DNA from: Chinchilla lanigera
Taxonomy: Eukaryota; Chordata; Mammalia; Rodentia; Chinchillidae
Assembly (NCBI RefSeq): GCF_000276665.1
Contig: NW_004955423.1
Location: 1,933,910 to 1,997,909, forward strand
DNA length: 64,000 nt
Direction: 5' to 3'
Position numbers and translations under genes: made by a program. Under the pieces are notes generated by a model. It did no database searches. It saw nothing but the letters and a program-made list of their open reading frames with translations, and had not been told where the DNA came from. This document shows positions 45,812 to 56,739 of this stretch, one piece after another; position 1 is the first letter of the stretch, and every line of letters starts with the position of its first letter.

Positions 45812-46412
45812 GTTTTGCAGCATAAGATTCTTCATAGTTTAGCCCTGGTTTTCATTCAAGTTTATCTGTCGCCTCTCAATTTGAGACTTACGTATAGGCA
45901 CACCAAACCACTTGTATTTTCCCTAAAACATTTTCGGATCTTTAGACCTTTCACCATTCTACCTGTTCCCAAATTTCCCCTCTTTATACTTGCTCATACT
46001 TTTTTTTGTTTTGTTTTGTTTTGTTTTTTGAGACAGGGTCTTGTTATGTAGTTCAGGCTGGCCTTGAACTCACTGTGAAGCCCAGGCTGGCCTCCAATTT
46101 GCAGCAGTCCTCCTGTCTCTGCCTGGGATTACAGATGTGTACTACCACGCCCAGCTAGCTCATTCTTTAAGACCCAGATAAGTGTCATCATCTTATCCCT
46201 TCCCTAAGTATTCTTTGTTCTGGCCAGTGCATTGCTTCTGTTTTGGGCTAACTTGGAATCAGTTATTTATTTCTTTGCTCTCTCTACTTCCAGGCTTTTT
46301 TAACTCTCTGAAGCAGGAGCCTTGTCACTATTTGTCTTTGCCTTTCCAGCACATGATCCAATACTTGTCACCTAAGAACTCAGTGTATATTTGGTTAAGT
46401 GATTGTATGGAC
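45812..46412 (+). mobile_element. LINE-2 3' end split by a B1
   Basis: tagtttagccctggttttcattcaag, ccaccattctacctg-like phrases, then after the SINE ctttaagacccagataagtgtcatcatctt and cttccctaagtattc follow L2 order. Confidence 0.65.
45998..46160 (-). mobile_element. B1-type SINE inside the L2
   Basis: Antisense: (TTTTG)n, tttttgagacagggtcttg ... duplicated ... gtgtactaccacgcccagct. Confidence 0.95.
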
Positions 46413-46429
46413 TGATAAAAACCCATTAC

Positions 46430-49298
46430 ATAGCTTTAGAGAAGAGTATTCTTGTTAATAGAATTCTGTCCAGATAGAAAAGAAGTGCTTCATCTTCATG
46501 AGGGTATTTTGCTAACAGTTTGAGCTTTTGAAATGCTCCAGTTAAAGGTTAAATCAAATAACATCTGCGTGGTACTTTGAAGTAGCTTTAAAAGTTCAGA
46601 GTGAAACAAGTGTGAAGTGATTTATTTCCTGTAATTGGTCATAAATTTACATAGAACCTCATATATTCCTAACCTCATCACCACTGACATTAGAGTATGT
46701 TCTAAATAATGTTAATGGTTTCAGTTTTATCAAGATATGTCAGCTGCCAGGAAGAAGACATTCAATGGCAGTTTCATTTTGTTTGTTCAGAAGACTGGAT
46801 AAATCTAAGTATATGCACTATGGAAAGACTAAGAATTTTCTGTAAATGACTCCCTCTCTCCTGCTCTGGTCACAAGTATACAGTATAAGTTTCAGTTCCA
46901 AACTTTCCATCTTTCTCACTGAAGAATGTAGGTATTTTTTCATTATTTTTAAAACTGTGATTTTTAAGTATTACATTTAATATATTTTACATACAATCTT
47001 TAAATTTTAAATGTGTTTATTCTCATTTACTGAGATAGTGCTGACAGTGTTTTGATTTTAAGCTACTTAAGTATTTTAGTAAAATTGTTGAATGTTTTAA
47101 CTTGGAATGATAAAGTGCTGTAGATTGTAATTTTGGCATATGGTGATCAGGGTCGTGACCTCCAGATAATCACTTTTTTTGGCTTCCTGTTCTGATTCTC
47201 TGGAAATCTTTTGGTTTGGTTGTTTGTTGCTAGTTTTAATCTTTGTCATGTTTGTAATTCAGTACTTAAAGAAGCTGATAATTAGGAAACAGTTAGCATA
47301 TCATTTTCCACTTACATTTATTTTAAATTTTGGAGTCTGAGCATACTATTATTCTGTAGAGAATCTGACAAATTTACTGACTAAGCTCTAGGGGAGGAAA
47401 AAGGTAAAAGCCTGTAGAACTTAGAAATACAAATCCGTGTAATTATTGAACTTTATATTCATCTTTCCATATAAAGTATAATGTGTAGTTATTTTTATGA
47501 TGTACATCATTTATAGAAATGTTACCTTTAGCTTAAAAAAACCTTACCTCTGTATTTTACAAAGATTGATTATACAAACCCAAATGTACAAATAGGAGCT
47601 TTATAATCTGATATGACTCAGTCTTGGAAACTTACTGCAACTGTTTTGCAGTTCACTTGATACCACATGACTCACTTCAATGGTTTAAACCTCGTCTCGT
47701 AGTGATCAAAGTTCATTTGGTTAGGGGTTTTTTTTTGGTGTGTGGATGACTTTTTTCCACTTTGTTGTGGATTGATTGTCTTTCAAAATACCCAATGCAG
47801 TCCTTCCTCTTACTCTTTTTGAATCTCAGAACATGGTAGTTTTATGCACAATGCAACCTCCAATCACATATAGAGGGAAAAATTTTTTTTAAATTTGAAA
47901 TGATGTGCATGGAAGTGCTTCTGACTATAAAGCACATCATTTTAATCTGAAGATTTATTGTTAATTCCCTTACCCCAAAATACTAAAATTGAAAAAAGGA
48001 TAACATGTCTCTTTAAGATCAGTTGTAAAAATGAACCTTATTTTAAGTTAACATTATTCTATAATGTGCTAGAGAAAAGCAAACACGTATACAGACCATG
48101 TTATCTCCTCTCTCCCCTTTGATACTTGCCCAGGTGATCTAATTTTCTCAGCACAGATTCTTCTGTGATTTATTAACAACCTATATTAGGAGGCTGCAAA
48201 TCTTTAAAACTTTGACACATCTTTACAAAAGAAACTTCTTACTGGTTTAGCTAATAGACTGATGAAAAATTTTTAAAATCCTTACATATCAGTAATGATT
48301 ATGGAGTTTTTTGGAGTCAGCATCTCCATCCCTGCAAATGCTCTGTGCATTAAATTTCACTCATAATTTGTATACAAAATAGCTTTAATGGTTGTTAATA
48401 GTATTTTTCAGCGTTAAATTTTTACTATCATGCAGTTAGAAACTCTGCTGTTTCCTGTCAAAACCTACATTCATCAGACTATGAACATGACAGTTTCCTG
48501 TTTTCTTATTAACTATACAGCGTTTATTCTTTGTAAGTTATATAACTTACCACTTTCCTTTTCTAATCACTAAATGCTTTCAGGCCAGCATTATCTAAAA
48601 CATTCAGAGAAATCCTAAAATCTAATTTCTTTGTTGATAATGCAAGGCTATGATTTTGTTAGCTTTTTAAATTAAGAGCATGTGAGATGTCTTAAATATT
48701 TTAAATAAATTCTACATGTTTTTGCCTTTTTTTTTTTCACCCTGTTTCTTACTGCATAACATGAAGCAGCAGCCCACATCAGGTAAGAATTAATAACATT
48801 ATTTGGGTCTTGTATGTAAGACTTTTGTCTGTCTGCTTATTAATATTCTCATTCATCATATGAAAGGATGAAATAAGTCCTGAGAAGTTTTTAAAGGATC
48901 CTACCACTTTTTCATTGTGGTTCATTAACATTTATGAACCTATTCTTATCATCAAAATGCTGAATTCTAGGATATAAAATGATTTTTAGATGACCCCTAC
49001 AATCAAGGGACTAATAGAAATAGAATATATGGATAGCAGCCAGTTACTCTATATTTTTCCAAAGAGTGCTTGTTTTAAATATTTATCTAGACAGTTAAAT
49101 CATGTGACTTGAAAAAAACTGTCTACATATCCTCAATCATGTCTGTTAATAATTACAATGTCAGTGAAAATGTTCAGCTAGTTGCTTCATTCAAAACACT
49201 AAAACATTTTACTAAAATAGTTTATAAAATGCTAATATTTTTAATTAGCTTAATATCACAGTAATGCTGAAAAACAAAAAAATCTTATAAAAAGAAAC
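46430..49298. other. SINE-free, unique intronic block (about 2.9 kb)
   Basis: No B1, ID, L1, LTR or DNA-transposon sequence recognised, in contrast with the insertion-rich flanks. It holds two TGACTCA motifs and a small splice-bounded segment near 48767 (see findings). Possibly constrained non-coding sequence; inferred only from repeat absence. Confidence 0.5.
47614..47674. promoter_or_regulatory. Two AP-1-type motifs (TGACTCA), 54 bp apart
   Basis: Exact tgactca at 47614-47620 and 47668-47674 within the SINE-free block. The motif binds FOS/JUN or BATF dimers. Any enhancer role is inferred. Confidence 0.3.
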
Positions 49299-49342
49299 AG
49301 CTGGGTGTGGTGGCATACTCCTGTAATCCCAGCATCCTGACT
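49299..49342 (+). mobile_element. B1 5' fragment
   Basis: acagctgggtgtggtggcatactcctgtaatcccagcat, then unrelated sequence. Confidence 0.8.
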
Positions 49343-49699
49343 TTTCTTACAAAAATGGTATATCGTGTGATTCAGTCTACTAGTTGAGACTCATTGATCA
49401 TGCAAATATATAGTAAGGTCAGAGTTAATATTAGTATAAAAATGCATATAGGATCAAAATGAGCTACATACAATACATGGTAGCCAAAACAAGAAATTTC
49501 TCTTATGGTCCACGTGAAGAGGAAGGACAAATAGACTGGCAAAAAATGTTTTAGGCTGATGGCCTTCCGTCTAAGTAAGGGCCATTTTATGATGGACATT
49601 AGCATCTAAGTACATAACTTAGTGGTTATCTGGTTAAGTCCAAAGATTAAATTTAGAAATACTAGTAAGGGAATAGCGGTCTTCCACAAATTTTTCTCA

Positions 49700-50250
49700 T
49701 GCTTTTCTTTAGTAGATGTTTTTATTGGAGTATAAAGTGTATACAGAAAAATACAAATGCTCTCTAGCCTAATGAGTAATCACAAAAATGAGCATGCTCA
49801 TTCAGCTGCCATACAGATCAAGAACTAGAACATTAGCAGAATTTCAGGATCCTCTTTATCACTCCTCTCACTTATTATCCTCTCCTCATCTCCTTATTGT
49901 CCAAATTTCTGACTTTGCAAATTAGGTCTGTCTGGATTTAAACCTTGTACATACTGACAGAATCATATAGATTGAGATGTGTCTTCTTTTGAAAATTGGC
50001 CATGCTGTTCCATGCAGCAACATTCTGTTCATTTTGTTACTCTGTAATGCTATATCCTTACATGAATAGACTATGGTTCATTCTTACACATATGTTTTTT
50101 CATTGTCTTATTTATAAACAAAATTTGAGTTTTTCCATTTGAGGTTATTGTGAATAAAACTGTTACGAATTCTTTGCAGGTATATTTTGGTACATTGTAC
50201 TTACTTCTGTTGTTCATATATGTAGGGGTAGAATTGCTTGGTGACTCTTG
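49700..50250 (-). mobile_element. Old LINE-1 3' fragment (antisense)
   Basis: Antisense L1 order: attggagtataaagtgtatac, gtgttcc-like atgctgttccatgcagc, tttccatttgaggttattgtgaata and gtaggggtagaattgcttgg. Confidence 0.65.
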
Positions 50251-50361
50251 TCACTTAACCAGGACATTTCTGAGATGAAAACGGGACTAATAATAATTCT
50301 TCGGTGACAACAGGCATAATCTTGTCCTAAGCAAACTGAAACATGAGGTGTGATTTTAAAA

Positions 50362-50727
50362 AAATATGGTGGATGTTTATTTATAAATGGTTTACAGTAA
50401 AAGCCACATTGCCATTAATCCACTCAGAATACTCCCTTTTGCTTTCAGCACACTTACCCTGTCACTCTTGCCACTCCCAGAAGCAGTTCTGGAGGCCTCT
50501 TCCATGGCTTTAGTTGTACTGTCATGGCTGCTTCTATGTCTTGTGTTTACCTTTCTTGGCCATTTTGAGTGGTGCCAGGTCTGTGGCAGAAAGTGACAAG
50601 AATGATGAGATGTTTGTTGGAAGTAAATGGGAATAGTTTGAGGGGAATTAATGTCAGTATGTCGTTCACTATAACTTTTTAAATTTAAGCACTCACTCTA
50701 TATTTTGATCATACCTCAGACATGGTT
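50362..50727. mobile_element. Mariner-like repeat, copy 1
   Basis: Shares with copy 2 the segments acagtaaaagccacattgcc, cacttaccctgtcactcttgcc and gaagcagttctggaggcctctt. The right end, reverse-complemented (tgatcaaaatatagagtgag), matches the left end of copy 2. Confidence 0.6.
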
Positions 50728-50877
50728 TTTGTAGTATGGGGTATATGGATGTTCAACTAGTAAGACACTGATGAACCACTTTCCATCTTCATGTCCTGAC
50801 TTATAATCTCACCAAGAATGTACAGTGTTCCCCATCTTTACTGACATAACTGGATAATTAAAAATTTAGTGTTATAC

Positions 50878-51395
50878 AAGGGGTGATCAAAATATACAGT
50901 GAATGTTTAAAAAATTATTACAGTGAAAGATGCATTACCACTGATCTCCCTCAAAAGAATTTTGCTTCCTGCAAGTACACTTATCTTTCTTGTCACTTTC
51001 TGAAGCAGTTCTGGAAGTCCTCTTGGAGTGTCTTCCTGAAGTATGCTCAAAAATACAGTGAATGGTATTGTCTATTGCCATCCAGTGGAAAGGCTGTCTC
51101 ATAAAAGCATTATGATGTGTCCTCACTGATCTGGCACTGTGCAGCTCCTGGCTCTTTGCTAACATCAAAATGCCCATGAAAGGGCATGGATTGATTCAGA
51201 AAATCAAGGCAGCCACAACAGTGCAACTAAAAACACTGACAAAAGAGAGCCTTGGAGCTGCTTCACCAAGTAGCAAGAGTGATGGGAGTATGTTTGAAGT
51301 GAAGGGGAGTATTATGGGGGAGTGGCAATGTGTTTTTTTACTGTCATAATTTTTTAATTTAATATTCACTATTTTTAAATTACTATATTGTGTAT
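50878..51395. mobile_element. Mariner-like repeat, copy 2
   Basis: About 50-bp imperfect inverted ends: left tatacagtgaatgtttaaaa and attattacagtg; right, reverse-complemented, aaaatagtgaatattaaatt and attatgacagt. The interior may derive from a transposase gene, but no frame is intact. Confidence 0.6.
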
Positions 51396-51508
51396 TTTCC
51401 TGTTAAAAACATGGGATGAAGCTATTAACTCTAGTCTGTTAAGGGACTATTAATTTGCTTTGACAACTAATAAGACAGGTGGTAAGCCAATCTCTTACAA
51501 AAATTAAG

Positions 51509-51637
51509 GATCCTGCACTCTGAGGCAGGAGAATCACTGCAAGTTTGAGACCAGCTTGGGCTACAAAGTGAGTTGAAGGCCTGCCAGAACTGCATAGCGA
51601 AGCCCTATCTCAAAAAGACCAAAAAAAAAAAAAAAAG
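51509..51637 (+). mobile_element. 5'-truncated B1-type SINE
   Basis: cactctgaggcaggagaatc ... gcttgggctacaaagtgagttgaaggcctgcc ... atctcaaaaagacc plus poly-A; flanked by aaattaagga. Confidence 0.88.
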
Positions 51638-51669
51638 AAATTAAGGACTCTATTGTTACAAAGTAATCT

Positions 51670-51846
51670 GTGTGTGTTAGTACAGGATTGAACCTAGAAC
51701 CTTCACACTGAGCTACATCTCTAACCTTTCTTATTTTGTGGCAGGCTGTTGCTTAGTTGCTGAATTATACAGACTGGGCTTGAACTTGTTCTCCTGCCTC
51801 AGTCTCCCACAGTGCTGACTCACAGATGTGCACCAGCACACCCAGC
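51670..51846 (-). mobile_element. B1-dID-like SINE
   Basis: Antisense ID (acaggattgaacctagaacc ... gagctacatctctaacc), then antisense B1 (gcttagttgctgaat ... gtgcaccagcacacccagct). Confidence 0.75.
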
Positions 51847-51857
51847 TAACATACACA

Positions 51858-52190
51858 TTCTTTATGACCCAGAAGTTACACTCTTGAGCATATAGAGGAA
51901 TGAGTGTTTGTCTTAACCAAAAGATACATTTCAGAATGTTAATTGCAATAATAGGTTAGACACAACTCAAATGGCCATTAACAGTATAATTGGAACAGAC
52001 CCAAATTATATTGTATTCACATTAGCAAACTACTCTGCATGTCAGTGTTGATAAGTTTCACAGACCTGATAGGTAACAGGAGCCAGACACAAATAACTGC
52101 GTACTACGTGAGCCTTTATGTTAAATGCAAGAATCAATAAGACTGTTCTGTGGTGACAGAGGTCAGAATAGTGATTATCTTTGGATATAA
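51858..52190 (+). mobile_element. Old LINE-1 3'UTR fragment (sense)
   Basis: acccagaagttacactcttgagc, caaaagatacatttcagaatg and cacaactcaaatggccattaaca match the sense order of old L1 3' ends. Confidence 0.65.
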
Positions 52191-52194
52191 TTTT

Positions 52195-52795
52195 TAATCA
52201 GTAGATTTTGAGAGGCAATCTTTGATTTTCAAAAAAATTGAGTGGAAAGTACATAGTTCTCCCTAACCCCTTCAATACTTTCTTGCAGTTTCCATTATAA
52301 TTGACATCTTACGCTATTTAAGATCCACGGGGAACATTACTGATCCGCTATTGGTACACTATCCTTAACTGAAGCCCATAGTTTACATTAGGGCTTACTG
52401 TGTATTATATACTCTGTTTTGACAAATGTGTAATGACATGTGTCCACCATCACAGCAGTATACAGAGTAGTTACACTGCCTAACAATCCCAAATATTCTG
52501 CCTATTCATCCTTCCTGCCTCCTTGAACTCTTTATGACTCAGCAGTTACACTGAGACATACAGAAAAATGAGTGCTTGTCTTCACCAAAAGACACATTTC
52601 AGAATGTGTTCGTAGCAGTATTATATGTAGTAGGTTGGAGACAATCATCCTTCCTTATCTCTCCCCTGGCAACCACTGGCTTGCTTACTTTTGCCATAGT
52701 TCTGTCTTTTCCAGAATATCATGTAGTTGTAGTTATTCATACACCTTTCAGATAAACTTCTTTCACTTAGCAGTATGGATCTAGGGTTCCTCTAT
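52195..52795 (-). mobile_element. Old LINE-1 3'UTR (antisense) with a duplicated sense piece
   Basis: aaaaaattgagtggaaagtac, gtgtccaccatcacagcagtatacag and ttccagaatatcatgtag are antisense L1. 52528-52620 repeats about 90 bp of 51861-51945 in the same orientation. Confidence 0.6.
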
Positions 52796-52799
52796 TTCA

Positions 52800-53670
52800 C
52801 ACCCCAGTACCCTAGCACCCTAATACTAAAACTGCCTAACAGTTTCCCAGACCTGCCGTGCCCTCTGGCCTCCACACTTTAAGCACATGCCCCATCTACC
52901 TAAAGATATTTTTCAGATGTGATACTTTCTAATTAGAAAGAGTAATTGGGACAAAATCTTTCAAGGAGGAGCAGGATCTTGCTTAAAGTATTGGAAGGGA
53001 CTCTGCTCTTTAGAAAGGTATATTTCATTTATGTGTTTGCATATGTGTGTATGTATGTTTTAAAGATCTGAAATTTTCCTGGGGTTGTCTTTTGAGACCT
53101 ATTCAAAACTGGAACACAATTACAGTAAAAAGAAAATTTTCTGTTTTTTAATGAGACAGCCCAGAGCTGAAGGAATTAATAAACTGAATGGTAGTGCTAG
53201 TAATGAGCTAATCATAGAAAATGTTCTCTAAAATGTTGGCAGTGGTACCTAATCATTTTAATACATAAATTTTATAACATAAAATAGTATAAGGATAGTG
53301 TAAAACAGCCTAAAATTCCTAACCAAAAAAAAAGAGATCTCAAGATATATAAGGGAGATTTTATCAAAATAGCACTGTCTTCAGCACCAGTTCTGAATTG
53401 ACTCATGTTTTATTACAACAAAATGCCCCTTCAGGGTCAACCCGCACAGGCACACACATTCATCCATGTTTCTCTCTCAGTTAGCTCTTGAGTTGTTGTA
53501 TTAAGAAGTAGTTGTTCTGTCTAGGGTTATATTCTTAAGGGTAGACATGTCCCTTACCCAGATATGAAACTGATGCTATTTTATACACACACGTAGTTTT
53601 TGGCTAGGATGCAGACTGACGTATTGGCTGACTCTGGGTGGCTCTCTTCAGTGATAAAACCCATAAAATG
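52800..53670. other. Unique intronic sequence
   Basis: No recognised repeat or exon. Confidence 0.4.
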
Positions 53671-53675
53671 CCCCA

Positions 53676-53845
53676 TTGGACCCTAGCAGTTCACACATCT
53701 GTAATTCCAGCACGCTGAAAGGCTCAGACCAGATGGTTACAAGTTAGAGCCTGGCACAGCAACTTAGCAAGAGCCTGTCTCAAAAAGTACTGGGGATATA
53801 GCTCAATACCAAGGCCTGGAGTTGAATCCCCACACGCACCGTGCA
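53676..53845 (+). mobile_element. B1-dID-like SINE
   Basis: ggaccctagcagttcacacatctgtaattccagc ... cctgtctcaaaaag, then tactggggatatagctcaatacc ... gagttgaatcccc. Confidence 0.75.
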
Positions 53846-53921
53846 TAGCCCTACACTTGAAACTAGATGGCAGATGTGTTTGTAACCCCCTAAAATAAGA
53901 TGTATCTTAAAAGAAATAAGC

Positions 53922-54045
53922 CAGGTATGGTGGTGTACACTTGTAATCCCAGCTCTTGAGAGGCTGAAGCAGAAGGAACATGAATTTGAGGCCAGCCTGA
54001 GGTACTACATAGTAAGATCCAGTGTCACCAAAGAAAAGAAAAAGA
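53922..54045 (+). mobile_element. B1-type SINE
   Basis: aagccaggtatggtggtgtacac ... gaggccagcctgaggtactacatag. Confidence 0.88.
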
Positions 54046-54168
54046 AGTATTAATTAGTCTCGTGTTTCTTTATATTGGTCCACTGTAGCCACATTTAGGC
54101 CACAGTATTTTAAAACGATGAAGGACAGTGTGAAGATGGAAACAGTCTTTAAATCCAAATTCATTATC

Positions 54169-54278
54169 TTTTTCTTTTTTTTCCCTTTTTTTGGTTTTTT
54201 TCTGGTACTGGGAATTGAACTCACGACCTTGCACTTGCCAGGCAGGCGCTGTGCCGCTGAGCTAAATCCCCAGCCCCC
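54169..54278 (-). mobile_element. ID-like SINE with TSD
   Basis: Antisense; flanked by aaattcattatc at 54157 and aaattcgttatc at 54279. Confidence 0.94.
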
Positions 54279-54379
54279 AAATTCGTTATCCTTATCCATG
54301 CTATTTTTTTTGTCTGTGCTGGAGATTGAAATCCATATTTTTATAATATGATCCTTGTATACTCAGTCCCTAAATATGA

Positions 54380-54590
54380 TTTAGAGTAGTGTTTTTCAAA
54401 GTGAATCTGTGGACCATCCTCTTCTGAATCACCTAAAGTGCTTGTTTAAAACAGATGCCTGAGCCCATCTGCTGAATCCAGATGTCTGAGAGTAGGGCTC
54501 AGAAAACTTTCTAAAAATAATAAACCCAGAAGATTCCTATGAGTACCAGAATTTATCAGTTACTGATCTAGATAATTAGAAAGTCAGAGG
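54380..54590 (+). mobile_element. MER5-like hAT remnant
   Basis: gtgtttttcaaagtgaatctgtggaccatc, ttctgaatcacctaaagtgcttg and gatgcctgagcccatctgctgaatcc follow the MER5 order. Confidence 0.6.
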
Positions 54591-54599
54591 GTAAGTTTA

Positions 54600-54930
54600 C
54601 CATCAGTGACATTCTCACATAAGTAAGGGTTCCAGAGAGACTTGATGAGTTGAATTGTCAGTGAGACTATCTCTCAGATAGTTGTGAGTCTATTAGCTGA
54701 TATTGTTTGGAAAATATATAGATGTAAATAATACCTAAAATAAGTTATTATAAACATTAAAGACCTAGAAGGCAGGCACTAAAGGGAAACAGTGATTTTA
54801 CTGCAATAAGCTTGTTTTTACTAAGTTTACATACTTGTACTTGAGGATAAAAGAATCTGAAAGGCAGATAGATTATATAATACAGTTTTGTTTAAGACAT
54901 TTCAGCTCAACAGGCCAAAATTACTTTTTA
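54600..54930. other. Unique intronic sequence
   Basis: No repeat or exon recognised. Confidence 0.4.
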
Positions 54931-54979
54931 AATATCTCCTTTGAAGCTGGGGATACCTGCTTTGAAGCTTGGGGATAAG

Positions 54980-55120
54980 AATCCAGGCTTGGAGGCGTAC
55001 TGTTACTTTGAAACAATAGTGGCCATAATTCGATGATTATTGCAGCTAGATGATGACAACATAGGGGTTCACTAAATTATTCCTTGTGTTTTAAATATTT
55101 CATAATAAAAAGTTTAAAAC
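54980..55120 (+). mobile_element. L1M-type 3' end fragment
   Basis: aggggttcactaaattattcc ... tttcataataaaaagtttaaaa resembles the terminal segment of old L1s. Confidence 0.5.
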
Positions 55121-55374
55121 TCTTTATTTGATGGACTAAATGGAAGGGGAAAAAAAGCCAAGTGGGACAAAGTTGTAAGGAACGAGAACCCTACATGCCA
55201 TGTTATTGAGAGTTTGAGTTCTTACCACCTTTCTGAAGGATAGCTTAAACAGAATTCAAAATTCTTAAGAATGTCGAAAACCTTGTGCTGTATTTTATAC
55301 TTTTCGCTATATGTGTTAAAGGCAACTCTGTAAAACTCTGTGTTCAGAAACGATCATAAATGTGTGAGAAATGC

Positions 55375-55705
55375 TATTTATAACGAGGAGGTTGAACCTA
55401 AATCTCCCAGCAAGAGGACTGCTTAAGTAGATGATGGTGTATTCCTAAATAATACTATCCAACTATTAAAAGATAAACTAACAAACAAACAAACAAAAAA
55501 CTGTCTGATTTTACTGGGAAACATAATGCTTTTTTTTTCTTTGATAGGAATTTATTTGGGGAGGCAAGTAAACTTTATTGATACATTTTAGATATACATA
55601 GTGATAGCATTTATCATATGGAGTTTGTACCTGAACATAATATATCTTGCTGCATTTTTTTCCCCATTCCCCTTTTCTCCCTTCAGCCTGCAATGATAGA
55701 AATTT
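55375..55705. mobile_element. LINE-1-derived fragments
   Basis: 55375-55495 looks like a sense old L1 3' piece (ctgcttaagtagatgatggtg). 55555-55705 resembles antisense rodent L1 3'UTR (aactttattgatacatttt ... ccccattccccttttctccc). Confidence 0.4.
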
Positions 55706-55709
55706 ATTA

Positions 55710-56255
55710 CTGTTTATTTCTGTTTTGCTCAACATCATGAAGATATTCGTACACTTGATCTTAGCGAGATGGCTGAGAAGCAGTGAAGGTATTCCTGTAT
55801 TATTTATCCAAACTCTAGGAAGGACAATGGGCCTCACAGTAGTATGCTAAATTAAGTATGTATACTTCTGAGGACACAGCCAATGGCTTTTATCAGATTC
55901 CTGATCCCCTGATTGACCCAAAGGAGAGTTCAGCAAAACCAAAAACAAACAGATATTCAGTGGTTTTTTTTTTTTTTTTTAAATATACACATTCCTAAAT
56001 CTTGTGTTAACAGCAGGAGAAATTTCCAGGAAAGGGTTCTGTTTTAACGGAGTACTTCTCATGCTGGCCTTCAGGTGGTGAATTTGGCCCAGAACAGCTT
56101 GGTTGTATTACTGAAAAGATGGCATCCAGTATATATCAGACACACATAAGACAGATGTTCATCATTCAGAAACACTCTCGTCCTGAGTAGTGGAGTTCCA
56201 TTTCAGTTAAATCAGCTCCTTAGTGCCTTAGATCCCCTCACCTGCTCCTGCGCTG
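55710..56255. other. Unique intronic sequence
   Basis: Includes a poly-T at 55963-55980; no exon or repeat recognised. Confidence 0.4.
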
Positions 56256-56259
56256 AGTT

Positions 56260-56321
56260 TCCACCCAGGGCCTCATGCGTGCTAGACAAACACTCTACCA
56301 CTGCTCTGCCACACCCCCACT
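56260..56321 (-). mobile_element. Old ID-like SINE fragment
   Basis: Antisense cacccagggcctcatgcgtg ... ctaccactgctctgccacacccc. Confidence 0.65.
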
Positions 56322-56344
56322 TATACATAATTCTCAAACCTAGA

Positions 56345-56490
56345 CTCTTCCTGAGATGTTGAAAACTCAGGTTCTAAGATTTACTTGCAGGACTTTGATT
56401 CCTTAGATTGGAGAAGTTTACATTTTTAACAGTTATCTTCAGTTCTCCTGATGCAGGTGATCAGTGGGTTATATTTTAAAATGTGCAAAT
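56345..56490 (-). mobile_element. MER5-like remnant
   Basis: tttttaacagttatcttcagttctcctgatgcaggtgatcag resembles a MER5 end; weak. Confidence 0.3.
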
Positions 56491-56612
56491 CTAAATTTGC
56501 TATCCACAATAACATGAAAGTTTTGTTTGTTCAGAAGGAAGAGGGTTGGGAAGATTGGTTGTCTGGTATTAAACGTAATTAGTTCCTAAAAGTTCAGTAA
56601 TCAGGATAAACA

Positions 56613-56735
56613 GTCCAGGGGTTTTTTGAGGGGACAGGTTCTCACTGTGTAGTTCAGGCTGGCCTTGAACTCATGACAATCCTGCCTCAGCCTCCTGAGT
56701 GCTGGGATTATAGGGATGAGCCCCCACTGCATCCA
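56613..56735 (-). mobile_element. B1-type SINE
   Basis: Antisense: ggggacaggttctcactgtg ... caggctggccttgaactcatg ... gtgctgggattatagggatgag. Confidence 0.9.
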
Positions 56736-56739
56736 GCAG

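Noticed and set aside
50387..51177. ORFs of 69-80 residues as host genes
   Set aside because: They fall inside the mariner-like repeat copies and are broken.
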